DNA from: Pseudomonas sp. P818
Lineage (GTDB): Bacteria; Pseudomonadota; Gammaproteobacteria; Pseudomonadales; Pseudomonadaceae
DNA length: 64,000 nucleotides
Assembly: GCF_000418555.1 (NCBI RefSeq)
Contig: NZ_ATKM01000009.1
Span: 124,001-188,000, forward strand
Reading direction: 5' to 3'
In this document: piece after piece, positions 34,143 through 46,057 of the stretch
Layout: each line of letters opens with the position of its first letter
Position numbering within the stretch: the first letter of the stretch is position 1
Position numbers and translations under genes: made by a program
Notes under the pieces: generated by a model
The model's database searches: none
Told to the model about the DNA's origin: nothing
Seen by the model: only the letters and a program-made list of their open reading frames with translations

Positions 34143-34802
34143 ATGACGTTCAAGGCCCCGGACAGCCTCGCCGAGCAAATCGCCCGCTACCTGGCCGAAC
34201 GCATCATTCGCGGAGAGCTCAAGGAGCGCGAACGCATCCAGGAGCAGAAGGTCACTCAGGCACTCAATGTCAGCCGCGGCTCGGTACGTGAGGCGCTACT
34301 GATTCTCGAGCGTCGCCACCTGATCACGATCCTGCCGCGCCGCGGCGCCCAGGTCAGCGAACTGACCGCCCACCACGTCACCAGCCTCTATGCCCTGAGC
34401 ATCGAGCTGTACGCCATGCTGGCGCGTGCGGTGATCGATCACTGGCAGGTGGAAACCGACCTGGCGCCTTTCATCGATATCAAGAATCGGCTGCAGGACA
34501 GCCTCGAGCGCAGCGATATCGGTGCCTTCGTCGAGAACAGCTTCGACGTGATGCGCGCCGCCTTCCCGTTCGCCGACAACCCCTACCTGCAGGAAACCCT
34601 GGAGAACCTGCTGCCGGCCATCAGTCGCACCTATCACCTGGCGCTGGAAAGGCGCAAAGGCGAGATGGGCCAGTTCATGAACACCTTCGCCAGCCTGCTG
34701 CAGGCGATCATCGCCCGCGATCACGCTCGCGCCCGCGAAGTGCTGCAGGCCTACGGTCAGCACAATTGCCAGCTGGTGCTGGCGACCCTGGCCGAGCGTT
34801 AA
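34143..34802 (+). CDS. GntR-family (FCD) regulator next to alkB2
   Basis: The 219-residue protein has a GntR winged helix (YLAERIIRGELKERERIQEQ, VSRGSVREALLILERRHLIT) and a helical FCD domain. The ATG at 34143 follows a GGA motif in AATAAGGAATGTC; upstream in-frame sequence is promoter-like. Its divergent position suggests regulation of alkB2, perhaps in response to an alkane-derived acid, which is inference. The stop codon lies only six bases before smc, so readthrough into smc is possible. Confidence 0.88.
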   Translation: MTFKAPDSLAEQIARYLAERIIRGELKERERIQEQKVTQALNVSRGSVREALLILERRHLITILPRRGAQVSELTAHHVTSLYALSIELYAMLARAVIDHWQVETDLAPFIDIKNRLQDSLERSDIGAFVENSFDVMRAAFPFADNPYLQETLENLLPAISRTYHLALERRKGEMGQFMNTFASLLQAIIARDHARAREVLQAYGQHNCQLVLATLAER

Positions 34803-34808
34803 GCCCAG

Positions 34809-37800
34809 ATGCGCCTGAAAAGCATCAAGCTGGCCGGCTTCAAGTCCTTCGTCGATCCGACGACGGTGAGCTTTCCCAGCAACATGGCGGCGGTGGTCGG
34901 ACCCAACGGTTGCGGCAAGTCCAACATCATCGACGCCGTGCGCTGGGTGATGGGCGAGAGTTCGGCGAAGAACCTCCGTGGCGAGTCGATGACCGACGTC
35001 ATCTTCAACGGCTCCAACACGCGCAAGCCGGTGACCCAGGCCTCCATCGAACTGATCTTCGATAACAGCGACAACTCGCTGGTGGGCGAGTACGCCGCCT
35101 TCGCCGAGATTTCCATCCGCCGCCGGGTGACTCGCGACGGGCAGAACACCTATTTCCTCAACGGCACCAAGTGCCGTCGCCGCGATATCACCGATATCTT
35201 CCTCGGCACCGGCCTGGGGCCGCGCAGCTACTCGATCATCGAGCAGGGCATGATCAGCAAGCTGATCGAGGCCAAGCCCGAGGAGCTGCGCAATTTCATC
35301 GAGGAAGCCGCTGGCATCTCCAAGTACAAGGAGCGCCGCCGCGAAACCGAGAACCGTATCCGCCGCACTCAGGAAAACCTGGCGCGCCTGACCGACCTGC
35401 GCGAGGAGCTGGAGCGCCAGCTCGAACGCCTGCACCGTCAGGCCCAGGCGGCGGAGAAGTACCAGGAATACAAGGCCGAGGAGCGTCAGCTCAAGGCCCA
35501 GCTGCTGGCCCTGCGCTGGCAGACACTGAACCAGCAGGTGGGCAGCCGCGAGCAGGTGATCGGCGACCAGGAAGTCGCTTTCGAGGCGCTGGTGGCCGAG
35601 CAGCGCAGCGCCGATGCCGCCATCGAGCGTTTGCGCGACGGCCATCACGAACTCTCCGAGCGTTTCAATCTGGTGCAGGGCCGCTTCTATTCCGTGGGTG
35701 GCGATATCGCCCGCGTCGAGCAGAGCATCCAGCATGGCCAGCAGCGCCTGCGCCAGTTGCAGGACGACCTGCGCGAGGCGGAAAAGGCGCGCCTGGAAAC
35801 CGAATCGCACCTGGGGCACGACCGCACTTTGCTGGCTACTCTGGGCGAAGAGCTGGAGATGCTCCTGCCCGAGCAGGAGATGACTGCGGCTGCCGCCGAA
35901 GAATCCGCAGCCAGCCTGGAAGAGGCCGAGGCCGCCATGCATGGCTGGCAGGAGCAGTGGGACGGCTTCAACCAGCGCAGCGCCGAACCGCGCCGCCAGG
36001 CCGAGGTGCAACAGTCGCGCATCGCCCAGCTGGAGCAGAGCCTGGAGCGCCTGGCCGAACGCCAGCGCCGTCTGAATGAAGAATTGCAGCAACTGGCGGC
36101 CGACCCAGAAGACGCCGCCATTCTCGAATTGAATGAACAGCTTGCCGCTGGCGAGCTGGAGCACGAAGCGCTGCAACTGGCCGAGGAGCAGCAGGCCGAG
36201 CGCCTGCAGCAACTGCGCGAAGAGCTGCAGCAAGCCGGTCAGGCCCAGCAGCAGGCGCAAGGTGAGCTGCAACGCCTCAATGGTCGCCTGGCATCGCTGG
36301 AAGCGCTGCAACAGGCTGCGCTCGATCCAGGGCAGGGTGCCGGCGACTGGCTGCGCGAGCAGAACCTGCAACAGCGTCCGCGCCTGGCCGAAGGGCTGCG
36401 CGTCGAGTCCGGCTGGGAGCTGGCGGTGGAAACAGTGCTCGGTGCCGACCTGCAGGCCGTGCTGCTGGATGATTTCGCCGGCCTGGATTTCTCTGCGCTG
36501 GAGCAGGGCGAGCTGCGTCTGGCCAGCCCCGCCAGTGGTGGTGCGCGCCGCGCCGGCAGCCTGCTGGACAAGGTGGAGTCGAGCCATGACCTGTCGCCCT
36601 GGCTGGCCGGGGTGCGCCCGGTCGAATCACTGGAGCAGGCACTGGCGGCTCGTGGGCAATTGGCGGACGGCGAAAGCCTGATCAGTCGTGACGGCTACTG
36701 GGTCGGCCGGCACTTCCTGCGTGTGCGCCGCGCTGCTGAGGCGGACAGCGGCGTGCTGGCGCGTGGCCAGGAGCTGGAACGTCTGCAGCTGGAGCGCGAA
36801 GAGCGTGAAGCGGCCCTGGCGCAACTGGATGAACGCCTGCTGGCGTTGCGCGATGATCAACGTCTTCAGGAGGAGCAGCGTGAGCAGCAGCGTCGCCAAG
36901 GCCAGGAGCTGGCGCGGCAACTGAGTGAGCTGAAAGCAAAGCTGTCCGCCAGCCAGGCCAAGGCCGAGCAACTGGGTCTGCGCCGTCGCCGTCTGCAGGA
37001 CGAACTGCAGGAAGCGGCCGAGCAACGTGAGGTCGAGCAGGAACAACTGGGTGAGTCGCGCTTGCAACTGCAGGATGCGCTGGACGCCATGGCGCTGGAT
37101 AACGAGCAGCGCGAAAGCCTGCTGGCCAGCCGTGACAGCCTGCGCGAGCGCCTCGATCGTGTGCGTCAGGAGGCCCGCCAACACAAGGATCACGCGCACC
37201 AGTTGGCGGTGCGCGTCGGCTCGCTCAAGGCGCAGCACGACTCCACCCGTCAGGCGCTGGAGCGCTTGCAAATGCAGGCCGAGCGCCTGCACGAGCGGCG
37301 CGAACAGCTGTCGCTGAACTTGGAAGAGGGCGAGGCGCCGCTGGAAGAGCTGCGCATCAAGCTCGAAGAACTGCTCGAGCGGCGCATGGCGGTGGACGAG
37401 GAACTGCGCCAGGCGCGCCTGGCGCTGGAAGATGCCGACCGCGAACTGCGCGACGCCGAGAAGCGCCGTACCCAGGCCGAGCAGCAGGCGCAGATGCTGC
37501 GCAGCCAGCTGGAGCAGCAGCGCATGGACTGGCAGTCGCTCAACGTGCGACGCAAGGCCCTGGCCGACCAGCTCGCCGAGGACAATTACGACCTTCACGG
37601 GGTGATCGCCACGCTGCCGGCCGAGGCCAGCGAGAGCGCCTGGGAAGAAGAGCTGGAACGCATGGCCGCGCGTATCGCCCGTCTCGGTCCGATCAACCTG
37701 GCGGCCATCGACGAGTATCAGCAGCAGTCCGAGCGCAAGCGCTACCTGGATGCGCAGGACGCCGACCTGGTCGAGGCCCTGGAAACCCTGGAGAACGTCA

Positions 37801-38297
37801 TCCGCAAGATCGACAAGGAAACGCGCAATCGTTTCAAGGACACCTTCGATCAGATCAATGGCGGTTTGCAGGCACTCTTTCCAAAAGTTTTCGGTGGCGG
37901 CAACGCTTATTTGGAACTCACCGGCGAAGATTTACTCGATACCGGTGTAACCATCATGGCGCGGCCCCCGGGCAAGAAGAACAGCACCATTCATTTGCTC
38001 TCCGGTGGAGAGAAGGCGTTGACCGCCTTGGCACTGGTGTTTTCCATCTTCCAGCTCAATCCGGCGCCGTTCTGCATGTTGGACGAAGTGGACGCACCGC
38101 TGGACGATGCCAACGTCGGACGCTATGCGCGGCTGGTCAAGGAGATGTCGGCGACGGTGCAGTTCATCTATATCACCCACAACAAGATCGCCATGGAAAT
38201 GGCCGATCAGCTGATGGGGGTCACCATGCACGAGCCGGGCTGCTCGCGTCTGGTGGCAGTGGATGTCGAGGAGGCGCTGGCGATGGTGGAGGCGTGA
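34809..38297 (+). CDS. smc: chromosome segregation ATPase SMC
   Basis: The 1162-residue protein has the SMC layout: an N-terminal ATPase half with Walker A GPNGCGKSNI (31-40), two long coiled coils rich in Glu, Gln, Arg and Leu on either side of a hinge near residues 510-640, and a C-terminal half with signature LSGGEKALTALAL (from 1064) and Walker B FCMLDEVDAP. The dimer folds and organises the chromosome with ScpA and ScpB, which are not encoded here. Gammaproteobacteria with MukB lack it; pseudomonads have SMC. It precedes zipA and ligA in the usual order. Confidence 0.98.
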   Translation: MRLKSIKLAGFKSFVDPTTVSFPSNMAAVVGPNGCGKSNIIDAVRWVMGESSAKNLRGESMTDVIFNGSNTRKPVTQASIELIFDNSDNSLVGEYAAFAEISIRRRVTRDGQNTYFLNGTKCRRRDITDIFLGTGLGPRSYSIIEQGMISKLIEAKPEELRNFIEEAAGISKYKERRRETENRIRRTQENLARLTDLREELERQLERLHRQAQAAEKYQEYKAEERQLKAQLLALRWQTLNQQVGSREQVIGDQEVAFEALVAEQRSADAAIERLRDGHHELSERFNLVQGRFYSVGGDIARVEQSIQHGQQRLRQLQDDLREAEKARLETESHLGHDRTLLATLGEELEMLLPEQEMTAAAAEESAASLEEAEAAMHGWQEQWDGFNQRSAEPRRQAEVQQSRIAQLEQSLERLAERQRRLNEELQQLAADPEDAAILELNEQLAAGELEHEALQLAEEQQAERLQQLREELQQAGQAQQQAQGELQRLNGRLASLEALQQAALDPGQGAGDWLREQNLQQRPRLAEGLRVESGWELAVETVLGADLQAVLLDDFAGLDFSALEQGELRLASPASGGARRAGSLLDKVESSHDLSPWLAGVRPVESLEQALAARGQLADGESLISRDGYWVGRHFLRVRRAAEADSGVLARGQELERLQLEREEREAALAQLDERLLALRDDQRLQEEQREQQRRQGQELARQLSELKAKLSASQAKAEQLGLRRRRLQDELQEAAEQREVEQEQLGESRLQLQDALDAMALDNEQRESLLASRDSLRERLDRVRQEARQHKDHAHQLAVRVGSLKAQHDSTRQALERLQMQAERLHERREQLSLNLEEGEAPLEELRIKLEELLERRMAVDEELRQARLALEDADRELRDAEKRRTQAEQQAQMLRSQLEQQRMDWQSLNVRRKALADQLAEDNYDLHGVIATLPAEASESAWEEELERMAARIARLGPINLAAIDEYQQQSERKRYLDAQDADLVEALETLENVIRKIDKETRNRFKDTFDQINGGLQALFPKVFGGGNAYLELTGEDLLDTGVTIMARPPGKKNSTIHLLSGGEKALTALALVFSIFQLNPAPFCMLDEVDAPLDDANVGRYARLVKEMSATVQFIYITHNKIAMEMADQLMGVTMHEPGCSRLVAVDVEEALAMVEA

Positions 38298-38511
38298 TGG
38301 CAGAGCGCCGTGGGATTAACTGAATATAGGCACAACCTTAATGTTGCTCCCTGTGTAAAGTTGCCTTTCGTCGTGCTAGCTTATTGCCCACTTTTGTTAC
38401 ACGCGGAAAACGTCAGACAGAACATGGAGTTGGCGCCGCGTTTTATAGTCGAGTTGTGATCCGGTTGATTGGATCTTTTTTTCACCAGAATTTTTAAGGG
38501 TCAGGTATTTC

Positions 38512-39336
38512 ATGGAATTCGGTCTGCGCGAGTGGCTGATCGTTATTGGCATCATCGTTATCGCTGGCATTCTTTTCGACGGCTGGCGCCGTATGCGCGG
38601 TGGCAAGGGCAAACTCAAGTTCAAGCTCGATCGCAGCTTCGCCAATATGCCCGACGACGACAGCGATCCGGATCTTCTCAGCCCGCCACGGGTAGTGCAG
38701 CGCGACCACGATCCGCAACTGGACGAAGATGATCTGCCATCGATGAGTGCCAAGGACCTGCCGCGTCGCTCGCGTAACGAGCCGCAGCAGGGCGACCTCA
38801 ACCTGGCGGTCGACGAGCCGGTACCGACCCTGCTCAACCCGGTCGATGAAGTCGAGCCGAAAGAGCCCAAGAAGCCCGCCAAGCCCGCCGCTGATGCTGC
38901 CCCCGTGGAAGAGGTGCTGGTGATCAACGTGGTGGCCCGTGACGACTTCGGCTTCAAGGGCCCGGCGCTGCTGCAGAACATTCTGGAAAGCGGTCTGCGC
39001 TTCGGCGAAATGGACATCTTCCACCGTCATGAGAGCATGGCCGGTAACGGCGAGGTGCTGTTCTCCATGGCCAACGCGCTCAAGCCCGGTACCTTCGATC
39101 TCGACGATATCGAAGGCTTCAGCACCCGAGCGGTGAGCTTCTTCCTCAGCCTGCCTGGCCCGCGTCATCCCAAGCAGGCCTTCGACGTGATGGTCGCTGC
39201 CGCGCGCAAGCTGGCCCACGAGCTGGGCGGCGAGCTGAAGGACGACCAGCGCAGCGTGATGACCGCGCAAACCATCGAACACTACCGCCAGCGCATCGTC
39301 GAGTTCGAGCGCCGGCAACTGACACAGAAACGCTGA
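38512..39336 (+). CDS. zipA: cell division protein ZipA
   Basis: The 274-residue protein is anchored in the inner membrane by one N-terminal segment ([20 protein letters not shown]). A charged and Pro-rich linker (residues about 30-130, [15 protein letters not shown]) leads to the C-terminal FtsZ-binding domain, which begins [20 protein letters not shown]. It tethers FtsZ polymers to the membrane at the division site. The 214-bp gap after smc includes its own likely promoter and no other gene. Confidence 0.95.
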   Translation: MEFGLREWLIVIGIIVIAGILFDGWRRMRGGKGKLKFKLDRSFANMPDDDSDPDLLSPPRVVQRDHDPQLDEDDLPSMSAKDLPRRSRNEPQQGDLNLAVDEPVPTLLNPVDEVEPKEPKKPAKPAADAAPVEEVLVINVVARDDFGFKGPALLQNILESGLRFGEMDIFHRHESMAGNGEVLFSMANALKPGTFDLDDIEGFSTRAVSFFLSLPGPRHPKQAFDVMVAAARKLAHELGGELKDDQRSVMTAQTIEHYRQRIVEFERRQLTQKR

Positions 39337-41757
<2,421 letters not shown>

Positions 41758-41769
41758 GGCGGCGTTCGC

Positions 41770-41880
41770 GAGCAGAGCTCGCTCCTACAAGCGTCAGGCG
41801 AAGGTACGCCGCTCGTGTAGGAGCGGCTTCAGCCGCGAAGCCGTTCCAGAGCTCCCGGATTGCATCCGGGCTACGATCCG
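41770..41880. repeat. REP cluster after ligA
   Basis: The space between converging ligA and the glutaredoxin-like gene holds a GAGCTCGCTCCTACAAGCG unit, a GTAGGAGCGGCTTCAGCCGC unit near 41817 and a CCCGGATTGCATCCGGGCTA unit near 41857. These are three repeat types seen elsewhere in the window. Confidence 0.75.
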
Positions 41881-41909
41881 CCGCAATGGTGGAGACCCAC
41901 CTTAAGGCA

Positions 41910-42278
41910 TCAGTTCGCGAAGCGCTGATCCAGATAGGCGATGATCGCCTTGGACTCGTACAACCAGGTGCTCTGGCCGTTTTCCTCGATACGCAGGCAC
42001 GGCACCTTGATGCGGCCGCCTTGCTGCTCCAGGGCCTGGCGGTGCTCGGCATCGTGCTTGGCATCGCGCAGCTGCACCGGCAGGTTGAGGCGGTGCAGGG
42101 TGCGCCGTACCTTGACGCAGAACGGGCAGGCGTGGAACTGGTACAGCGCCAGGTTGGCCGTGGCGCGCTCGACTTCGGCTTGCGCCTCGGGGCTGCGCTT
42201 GAGCTTGCGTGGACGGCTGATCCAGTCGACGAACACGACCAGCTGGCCCAGGCCGATACGAAGGGCTTTGATCAACAT
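41910..42278 (-). CDS. glutaredoxin-like / GST N-terminal domain protein
   Basis: The 122-residue protein has a short hydrophobic N-terminal stretch (MLIKALRIGLGQLVVFVDWI), a charged linker and a thioredoxin-fold domain with the redox motif CPFC in YQFHACPFCVKVRRTLHRLN. The later KVPCLRIEENGQ and WLYESKAIIAYLDQRF match glutathione S-transferase N-terminal domains. It could be a membrane-associated glutaredoxin; its target is unknown. It is downstream of folE on the same strand. Confidence 0.8.
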   Translation of the reverse strand: MLIKALRIGLGQLVVFVDWISRPRKLKRSPEAQAEVERATANLALYQFHACPFCVKVRRTLHRLNLPVQLRDAKHDAEHRQALEQQGGRIKVPCLRIEENGQSTWLYESKAIIAYLDQRFAN

Positions 42279-42343
42279 CTTTCTAACTCCTGAAATGCCG
42301 ACGGCCGTTCACCGAAGTGAGCGGCCGTCGTCTTGAGCGGGAA

Positions 42344-42889
42344 TCAGCGAACCAGATTGAGGAATTCGCCGCGGGTCGCCGGGTTGCTGCGGAATTCGCC
42401 GAGCATCACCGAAGTGACCATGGAGGAATTCTGCTTCTCCACGCCGCGCATCATCATGCACATGTGCTGCGCTTCGATGACCACCGCCACGCCGAGGGCG
42501 CCGGTGACCTGCGCGACCGCTTCGGCGATCTGGCGGCTGAGGTTTTCCTGGATCTGCAGGCGGCGGGCGTACATGTCGACGATGCGCGCCACCTTGGACA
42601 GGCCGAGCACCTTGCCGTTGGGCAGGTAGGCTACGTGCGCCTTGCCGATGAACGGCAGCATGTGGTGCTCGCACAGCGAGTAGAGCTCGATGTTCTTGAC
42701 CAGCACCATTTCACTGTTGTCGGAGCTGAACAGCGCGCCATTGGTTACTTCCTCGAGCGTCTGCTGGTAGCCGCGGCAGAGGTACTGCATGGCTTTGGCG
42801 GCGCGCTTGGGCGTGTCCAGCAGGCCTTCGCGGGATACGTCCTCACCAAGCTGGCCGAGGATCGCGGTGTACTGTTGTTCCAGGGACAT
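42344..42889 (-). CDS. folE: GTP cyclohydrolase I
   Basis: The 181-residue enzyme makes dihydroneopterin triphosphate from GTP, the first step of folate and tetrahydrobiopterin synthesis. The zinc-site motif [20 protein letters not shown], the following [19 protein letters not shown] and the end [20 protein letters not shown] are diagnostic of the type I (FolE) fold. Pseudomonads often carry two copies; the one at this place in P. aeruginosa is called folE2. It is followed by the glutaredoxin-like gene. Confidence 0.96.
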   Translation of the reverse strand: MSLEQQYTAILGQLGEDVSREGLLDTPKRAAKAMQYLCRGYQQTLEEVTNGALFSSDNSEMVLVKNIELYSLCEHHMLPFIGKAHVAYLPNGKVLGLSKVARIVDMYARRLQIQENLSRQIAEAVAQVTGALGVAVVIEAQHMCMMMRGVEKQNSSMVTSVMLGEFRSNPATRGEFLNLVR

Positions 42890-42966
42890 GGAAAATCCTG
42901 TTGGGTGTCGAATTGGCGCAGGGTAGGGCGCCGACAGGGGCCTGGCAAGAGTGCCAGATTCTCTGA

Positions 42967-43524
42967 TTACTCGTCGCGACCATCCATCATGGTGCGCTTG
43001 AGGATGATGTACACCGCGCCGGTGCCGCCGTGTTTGGCCAGGCAGGAGCTGAAGCCCAGCACCTGCGGGTGCTGGCGCAGCCAGGTGTTCACATGGCTCT
43101 TGATCATCGGCTTGCGTCCGTCCATGCGCACCGCCTTACCGTGGGTGACGCGCACGCAGCGAATCTCCAGCTTGGTAGCCTCGGCCAGGAATTCCCAAAG
43201 CGTGTCGCGCGCCTTCTCGACGCTCATGCCGTGCAGGTCGAGGCTACCGTCGAAGGGAATCTGGCCAAGCTTGAGCTTGCGCATCTGGCCTTCCTGCATG
43301 CCATTGGCAGCCCAGTACAGGGCGTCCTCGGCGCCGACGTCGATGACGAACTGGTCGGACAGGCCGTCCACCTTGATCTCGCCCTGGCTGACGGTCGCAG
43401 CCTGGCGCAGGGTGTTGAACTGCTTGCGATCGGGTTTGGGTTTGCCGGTGTCGGCGCGGTCGTGCTTGAGCGGCTTGACGCCGCGCAGCTCGGCCTGGAA
43501 CAGGGAAAAGTCGTCGTCTTGCAT
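42967..43524 (-). CDS. Smr-domain protein
   Basis: The 185-residue protein has a charged N-terminal half ([20 protein letters not shown]) and a C-terminal Smr domain with the hallmark [19 protein letters not shown] and [10 protein letters not shown]. The GG loop is represented by [15 protein letters not shown]. Smr domains are nucleases or nucleic-acid binding modules, here of the small stand-alone type like YfcN (SmrB), which cleaves mRNA at collided ribosomes in E. coli. The start at 43524 (MQDDDFSLF) is preferred over a longer frame. Confidence 0.9.
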   Translation of the reverse strand: MQDDDFSLFQAELRGVKPLKHDRADTGKPKPDRKQFNTLRQAATVSQGEIKVDGLSDQFVIDVGAEDALYWAANGMQEGQMRKLKLGQIPFDGSLDLHGMSVEKARDTLWEFLAEATKLEIRCVRVTHGKAVRMDGRKPMIKSHVNTWLRQHPQVLGFSSCLAKHGGTGAVYIILKRTMMDGRDE

Positions 43525-43633
43525 CGGTGGCTCCGCGAAACAGACGCGTATTTTATGGCCTGCCACCTCTGTGGGCTATCGCTACGCGAGGTGAAGATAG
43601 CCTCGGCTTGTTTCGATCGTCACCGGTGGGCGG

Positions 43634-43954
43634 TCAGTCGCGCTTTTTCATCAGCCATGGCGACAGGCTCAGGTCGCTGGGGCGACGCAGGCGCCGGCGA
43701 CAGCGACGCCAGAAGGCGATGCCGGCCCAGAGCAGGAACAGGCCAAGCAGCAGCAGAACAATGGCCTCGCCAGTGGAGTCATTGAGCGTACCCAGTACCG
43801 GCGCGCGACCTGCCAGCGAAGCGACGCCGGCCATGGACAGGAGGATGCCGAAGGCGGCGAGCAGGGCGCCTAGCCCGGCACCGATACGCAGGCGCCAGTG
43901 TTTCGGCTGGCGCGGACGCAGACGGCGTGCATCGAAATCGTCGGACAGCTTCAT
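43634..43954 (-). CDS. small membrane protein of unknown function
   Basis: The 106-residue protein has two hydrophobic segments (IGAGLGALLAAFGILLSMAG and AIVLLLLGLFLLWAGIAFWR) between basic ends. No domain was recognised. It is between the Smr gene and the isochorismatase-like gene, on their strand. Confidence 0.65.
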   Translation of the reverse strand: MKLSDDFDARRLRPRQPKHWRLRIGAGLGALLAAFGILLSMAGVASLAGRAPVLGTLNDSTGEAIVLLLLGLFLLWAGIAFWRRCRRRLRRPSDLSLSPWLMKKRD

Positions 43955-44035
43955 TCCGATTTCCTTTGGCTTATCGGCGGTATGACCGGCTGGTCGCGTT
44001 CGGGTTCCGCAGCGTTGGTGATACTGCTACCGTTT

Positions 44036-44632
44036 TCACACCAGCGATTTGGCGTTAGGCACGAGGGTGGCGAAGTTGTCGCCAAGGGCGATCATTTCGA
44101 TGCGATGCACTTCGGCGGCGTCGATCACGCTGCCATTCGGCGCAGGCAGATCGCGGGTGGCGCAAGCAGCATCGACCAGCGTGCAGCGGTAACCATAGTC
44201 CTTGGCGGCGCGTACCGTGGTGCTGACGCTGGAGTGAGTCATGAAACCGCAGACGATCAGATCGAGATGGCCCAACGCCTGCAGGCGATCATGCAGCTCG
44301 GTGCCGGCGAAGGCGTTGGGCAGGCGTTTCTCCACGATGATCTCGCCAGCCAGCGGTGCCGCTTCCGGCAGGTGGCGGCCGCGCGGGCCGCTCGGGTCGA
44401 GCAGGCCGCCGGGAATGCCGAGGTGCTTGACGTGAACGATGTCGGTGCCGGCGGCGCGGGCGGCGGCCAGCAGGCTGGCGATCTCCGCCAGTGCCGGGTC
44501 CAGGCCGGGAAGCGCCAGTACGCCGCTGCGGTACTCTTCCTGGGCATCGATGATCAGCAAGGTCGCATTGCTCAGGCTGGCCGGTGCGTGGCCACGACCG
44601 GTGAGCTGGAACATGGTTTGCGGATGGGACAT
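44036..44632 (-). CDS. isochorismatase/cysteine-hydrolase family protein with Ser in the Cys position
   Basis: The 198-residue protein has the isochorismatase fold: catalytic Asp29 in LLIIDAQEEY and Lys102 in IIVEKRLPNAF. The usual nucleophile cysteine (MTHxCV) is replaced by Ser135 in GFMTHSSVSTTVRAA. Members hydrolyse isochorismate, nicotinamide or other amides; the serine points to a non-thiol mechanism or a subgroup of unknown substrate. The ATG at 44632 (MSHPQTMF) gives the family N terminus, while an in-frame extension to 44938 is not family-like. Confidence 0.82.
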   Translation of the reverse strand: MSHPQTMFQLTGRGHAPASLSNATLLIIDAQEEYRSGVLALPGLDPALAEIASLLAAARAAGTDIVHVKHLGIPGGLLDPSGPRGRHLPEAAPLAGEIIVEKRLPNAFAGTELHDRLQALGHLDLIVCGFMTHSSVSTTVRAAKDYGYRCTLVDAACATRDLPAPNGSVIDAAEVHRIEMIALGDNFATLVPNAKSLV

Positions 44633-44786
44633 CTCGGGCTCCTGGCTGATGGTGATGATGTGCCATTGTCCGCTTGCCAGAGCGGTCTGTGAACCTCTAT
44701 CTGCGCAATGCTTGCTCGGTGCATGGAGCAGGAGCAGAATCGGAACTGCCCCGAAGGAGTTGGGGTCGTACGCAAAAGGAGTTGCC

Positions 44787-44915
44787 ATGTCACTTTTGTC
44801 GCAGTTGTCCCCGCATTTCTGGCTTTTGTTCTCCATCGCCGTATCGGTCGCCGTGCTGCGCGAGTTGCGCCGCCCTGACGATGATGCCGCGCGCGAAAAG
44901 CATAAAGGTCCATGA
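44787..44915 (+). CDS. small membrane protein, 42 residues
   Basis: The reading frame MSLLSQLSPHFWLLFSIAVS continues VAVLRELRRPDDDAAREKHK and has one hydrophobic segment followed by a highly charged tail. A good AAAGGAG ribosome-binding site lies six bases before the ATG at 44787. No family was recognised. It lies alone between the divergent isochorismatase-like gene and prmB, 77 bp before the latter. Confidence 0.6.
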   Translation: MSLLSQLSPHFWLLFSIAVSVAVLRELRRPDDDAAREKHKGP

Positions 44916-44992
44916 GCCTTCGTTAACCCGACGTTCATGCGTTGGCTACCGCACTGGGCTAAACTTCCGCACTTTTCTTCCGGAGGCCGCCC

Positions 44993-45913
44993 GTGACCGC
45001 TCTCACTACCCGTTTACGCACTCTGCGTGATTACATCCGTTGGGCCGTCAGCCGTTTCCAGGCCGAACAGCTGTTCTTCGGGCACGGCACCGACAATGCC
45101 TGGGATGAGGCGCGCCAACTGGTGCTCGGCGCATTGCACCTGCCCTGGGAAATCTCCGACGCCTACCTCGATTGCCGCCTGGAAGACGATGAGCATGCCC
45201 ATCTGCAGGCATTGCTCAAGCGCCGGATCGAAGAGCGCGTGCCTACCGCCTACCTGCTCGGCGAAGCCTGGTTCTGCGGCCTGCCTTTCGTGGTCGATGA
45301 GCGCGTGCTGGTGCCGCGTTCGCCGATCGCCGAGCTGATCGATCGCCACTTCTCCCCGTGGCTGCCTGCTGAGCCTGCACGCATTCTCGACCTGTGCACT
45401 GGCTCCGGCTGCATCGGCATCGCCTGCGCCTACGAATTCCCCGAGGCAGAAGTGGTGCTGGGCGATCTGTCGTTCGATGCGCTGGAGGTGGCCAACCTCA
45501 ATATCGAGCGCCACGGGCTGGAGGAGCGGGTCTACTGCGTGCAGGGCGATGGCTTTGCCGAGCTGCCGGGGCAGCGTTTCGACCTGATCGTCTCCAATCC
45601 GCCCTATGTCGATGCCGAGGATTTCGCCGACATGCCGGCCGAATACCAGCACGAGCCCGAGATGGGCCTGGCCTGTGGCGATGATGGGCTGGATCTGGTG
45701 CGACGCATGCTGGCCGAAGCGGCCGATCACCTGACCGAGCGGGGCGTGCTGATCGTCGAAGTGGGCAACAGCCAGGTGCACGTCGAGGCGCTGTATCCGG
45801 AGGTGGACTTCACCTGGCTTGACTTCCAGCGCGGCGGGCATGGCGTATTCCTGCTGGCGGCCAAGCAGTGCCGTGAGCATCAGGCGCTGTTTCGTTCGCG
45901 AGTGAAGGGCTGA
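44993..45913 (+). CDS. prmB: 50S ribosomal protein L3 glutamine methyltransferase
   Basis: The 306-residue SAM-dependent enzyme methylates a glutamine of ribosomal protein L3. It has the PrmB-type N terminus ([20 protein letters not shown]), the SAM site [20 protein letters not shown] and the catalytic NPPY in [13 protein letters not shown]. It starts at GTG 44993 with GGAGG six bases upstream. The similar PrmC (release factor) is distinguished by its different N-terminal domain. It is followed by a repeat cluster. Confidence 0.94.
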   Translation: MTALTTRLRTLRDYIRWAVSRFQAEQLFFGHGTDNAWDEARQLVLGALHLPWEISDAYLDCRLEDDEHAHLQALLKRRIEERVPTAYLLGEAWFCGLPFVVDERVLVPRSPIAELIDRHFSPWLPAEPARILDLCTGSGCIGIACAYEFPEAEVVLGDLSFDALEVANLNIERHGLEERVYCVQGDGFAELPGQRFDLIVSNPPYVDAEDFADMPAEYQHEPEMGLACGDDGLDLVRRMLAEAADHLTERGVLIVEVGNSQVHVEALYPEVDFTWLDFQRGGHGVFLLAAKQCREHQALFRSRVKG

Positions 45914-45924
45914 TCGATATTTTT

Positions 45925-46054
45925 CGCGGCTGAAGCCGCTCCTACTGGGGCGCGTAGTTGCGTAGGGTGGATGTCGCTTTTTACATCCACCACAACGGTG
46001 GATCGATAGAGCGCGATCCACCCTACGGGCTGTAGGAGCGGCTTCAGCCGCGAT
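45925..46054. repeat. Nested REP cluster after prmB
   Basis: An outer inverted pair of REP units (CGCGGCTGAAGCCGCTCCTA at about 45925 and GTAGGAGCGGCTTCAGCCGC at about 46032) encloses an inverted pair of GTAGGGTGGATGTCG and GATCCACCCTAC units. The nesting of two families is clear; it lies between convergent genes. Confidence 0.8.
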
Positions 46055-46057
46055 GAA

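Noticed and set aside
34296..36587. A 763-codon frame antisense to the GntR gene and smc
   Set aside because: It is a shadow of the coiled-coil codons of smc, with Leu/Gln-rich low-complexity translation and no ribosome-binding site.
44036..44938. An extended 300-residue version of the isochorismatase-like protein
   Set aside because: The first 102 residues of the longer frame are unlike the family and cover the antisense of the small membrane protein gene. The ATG at 44632 gives a normal protein.
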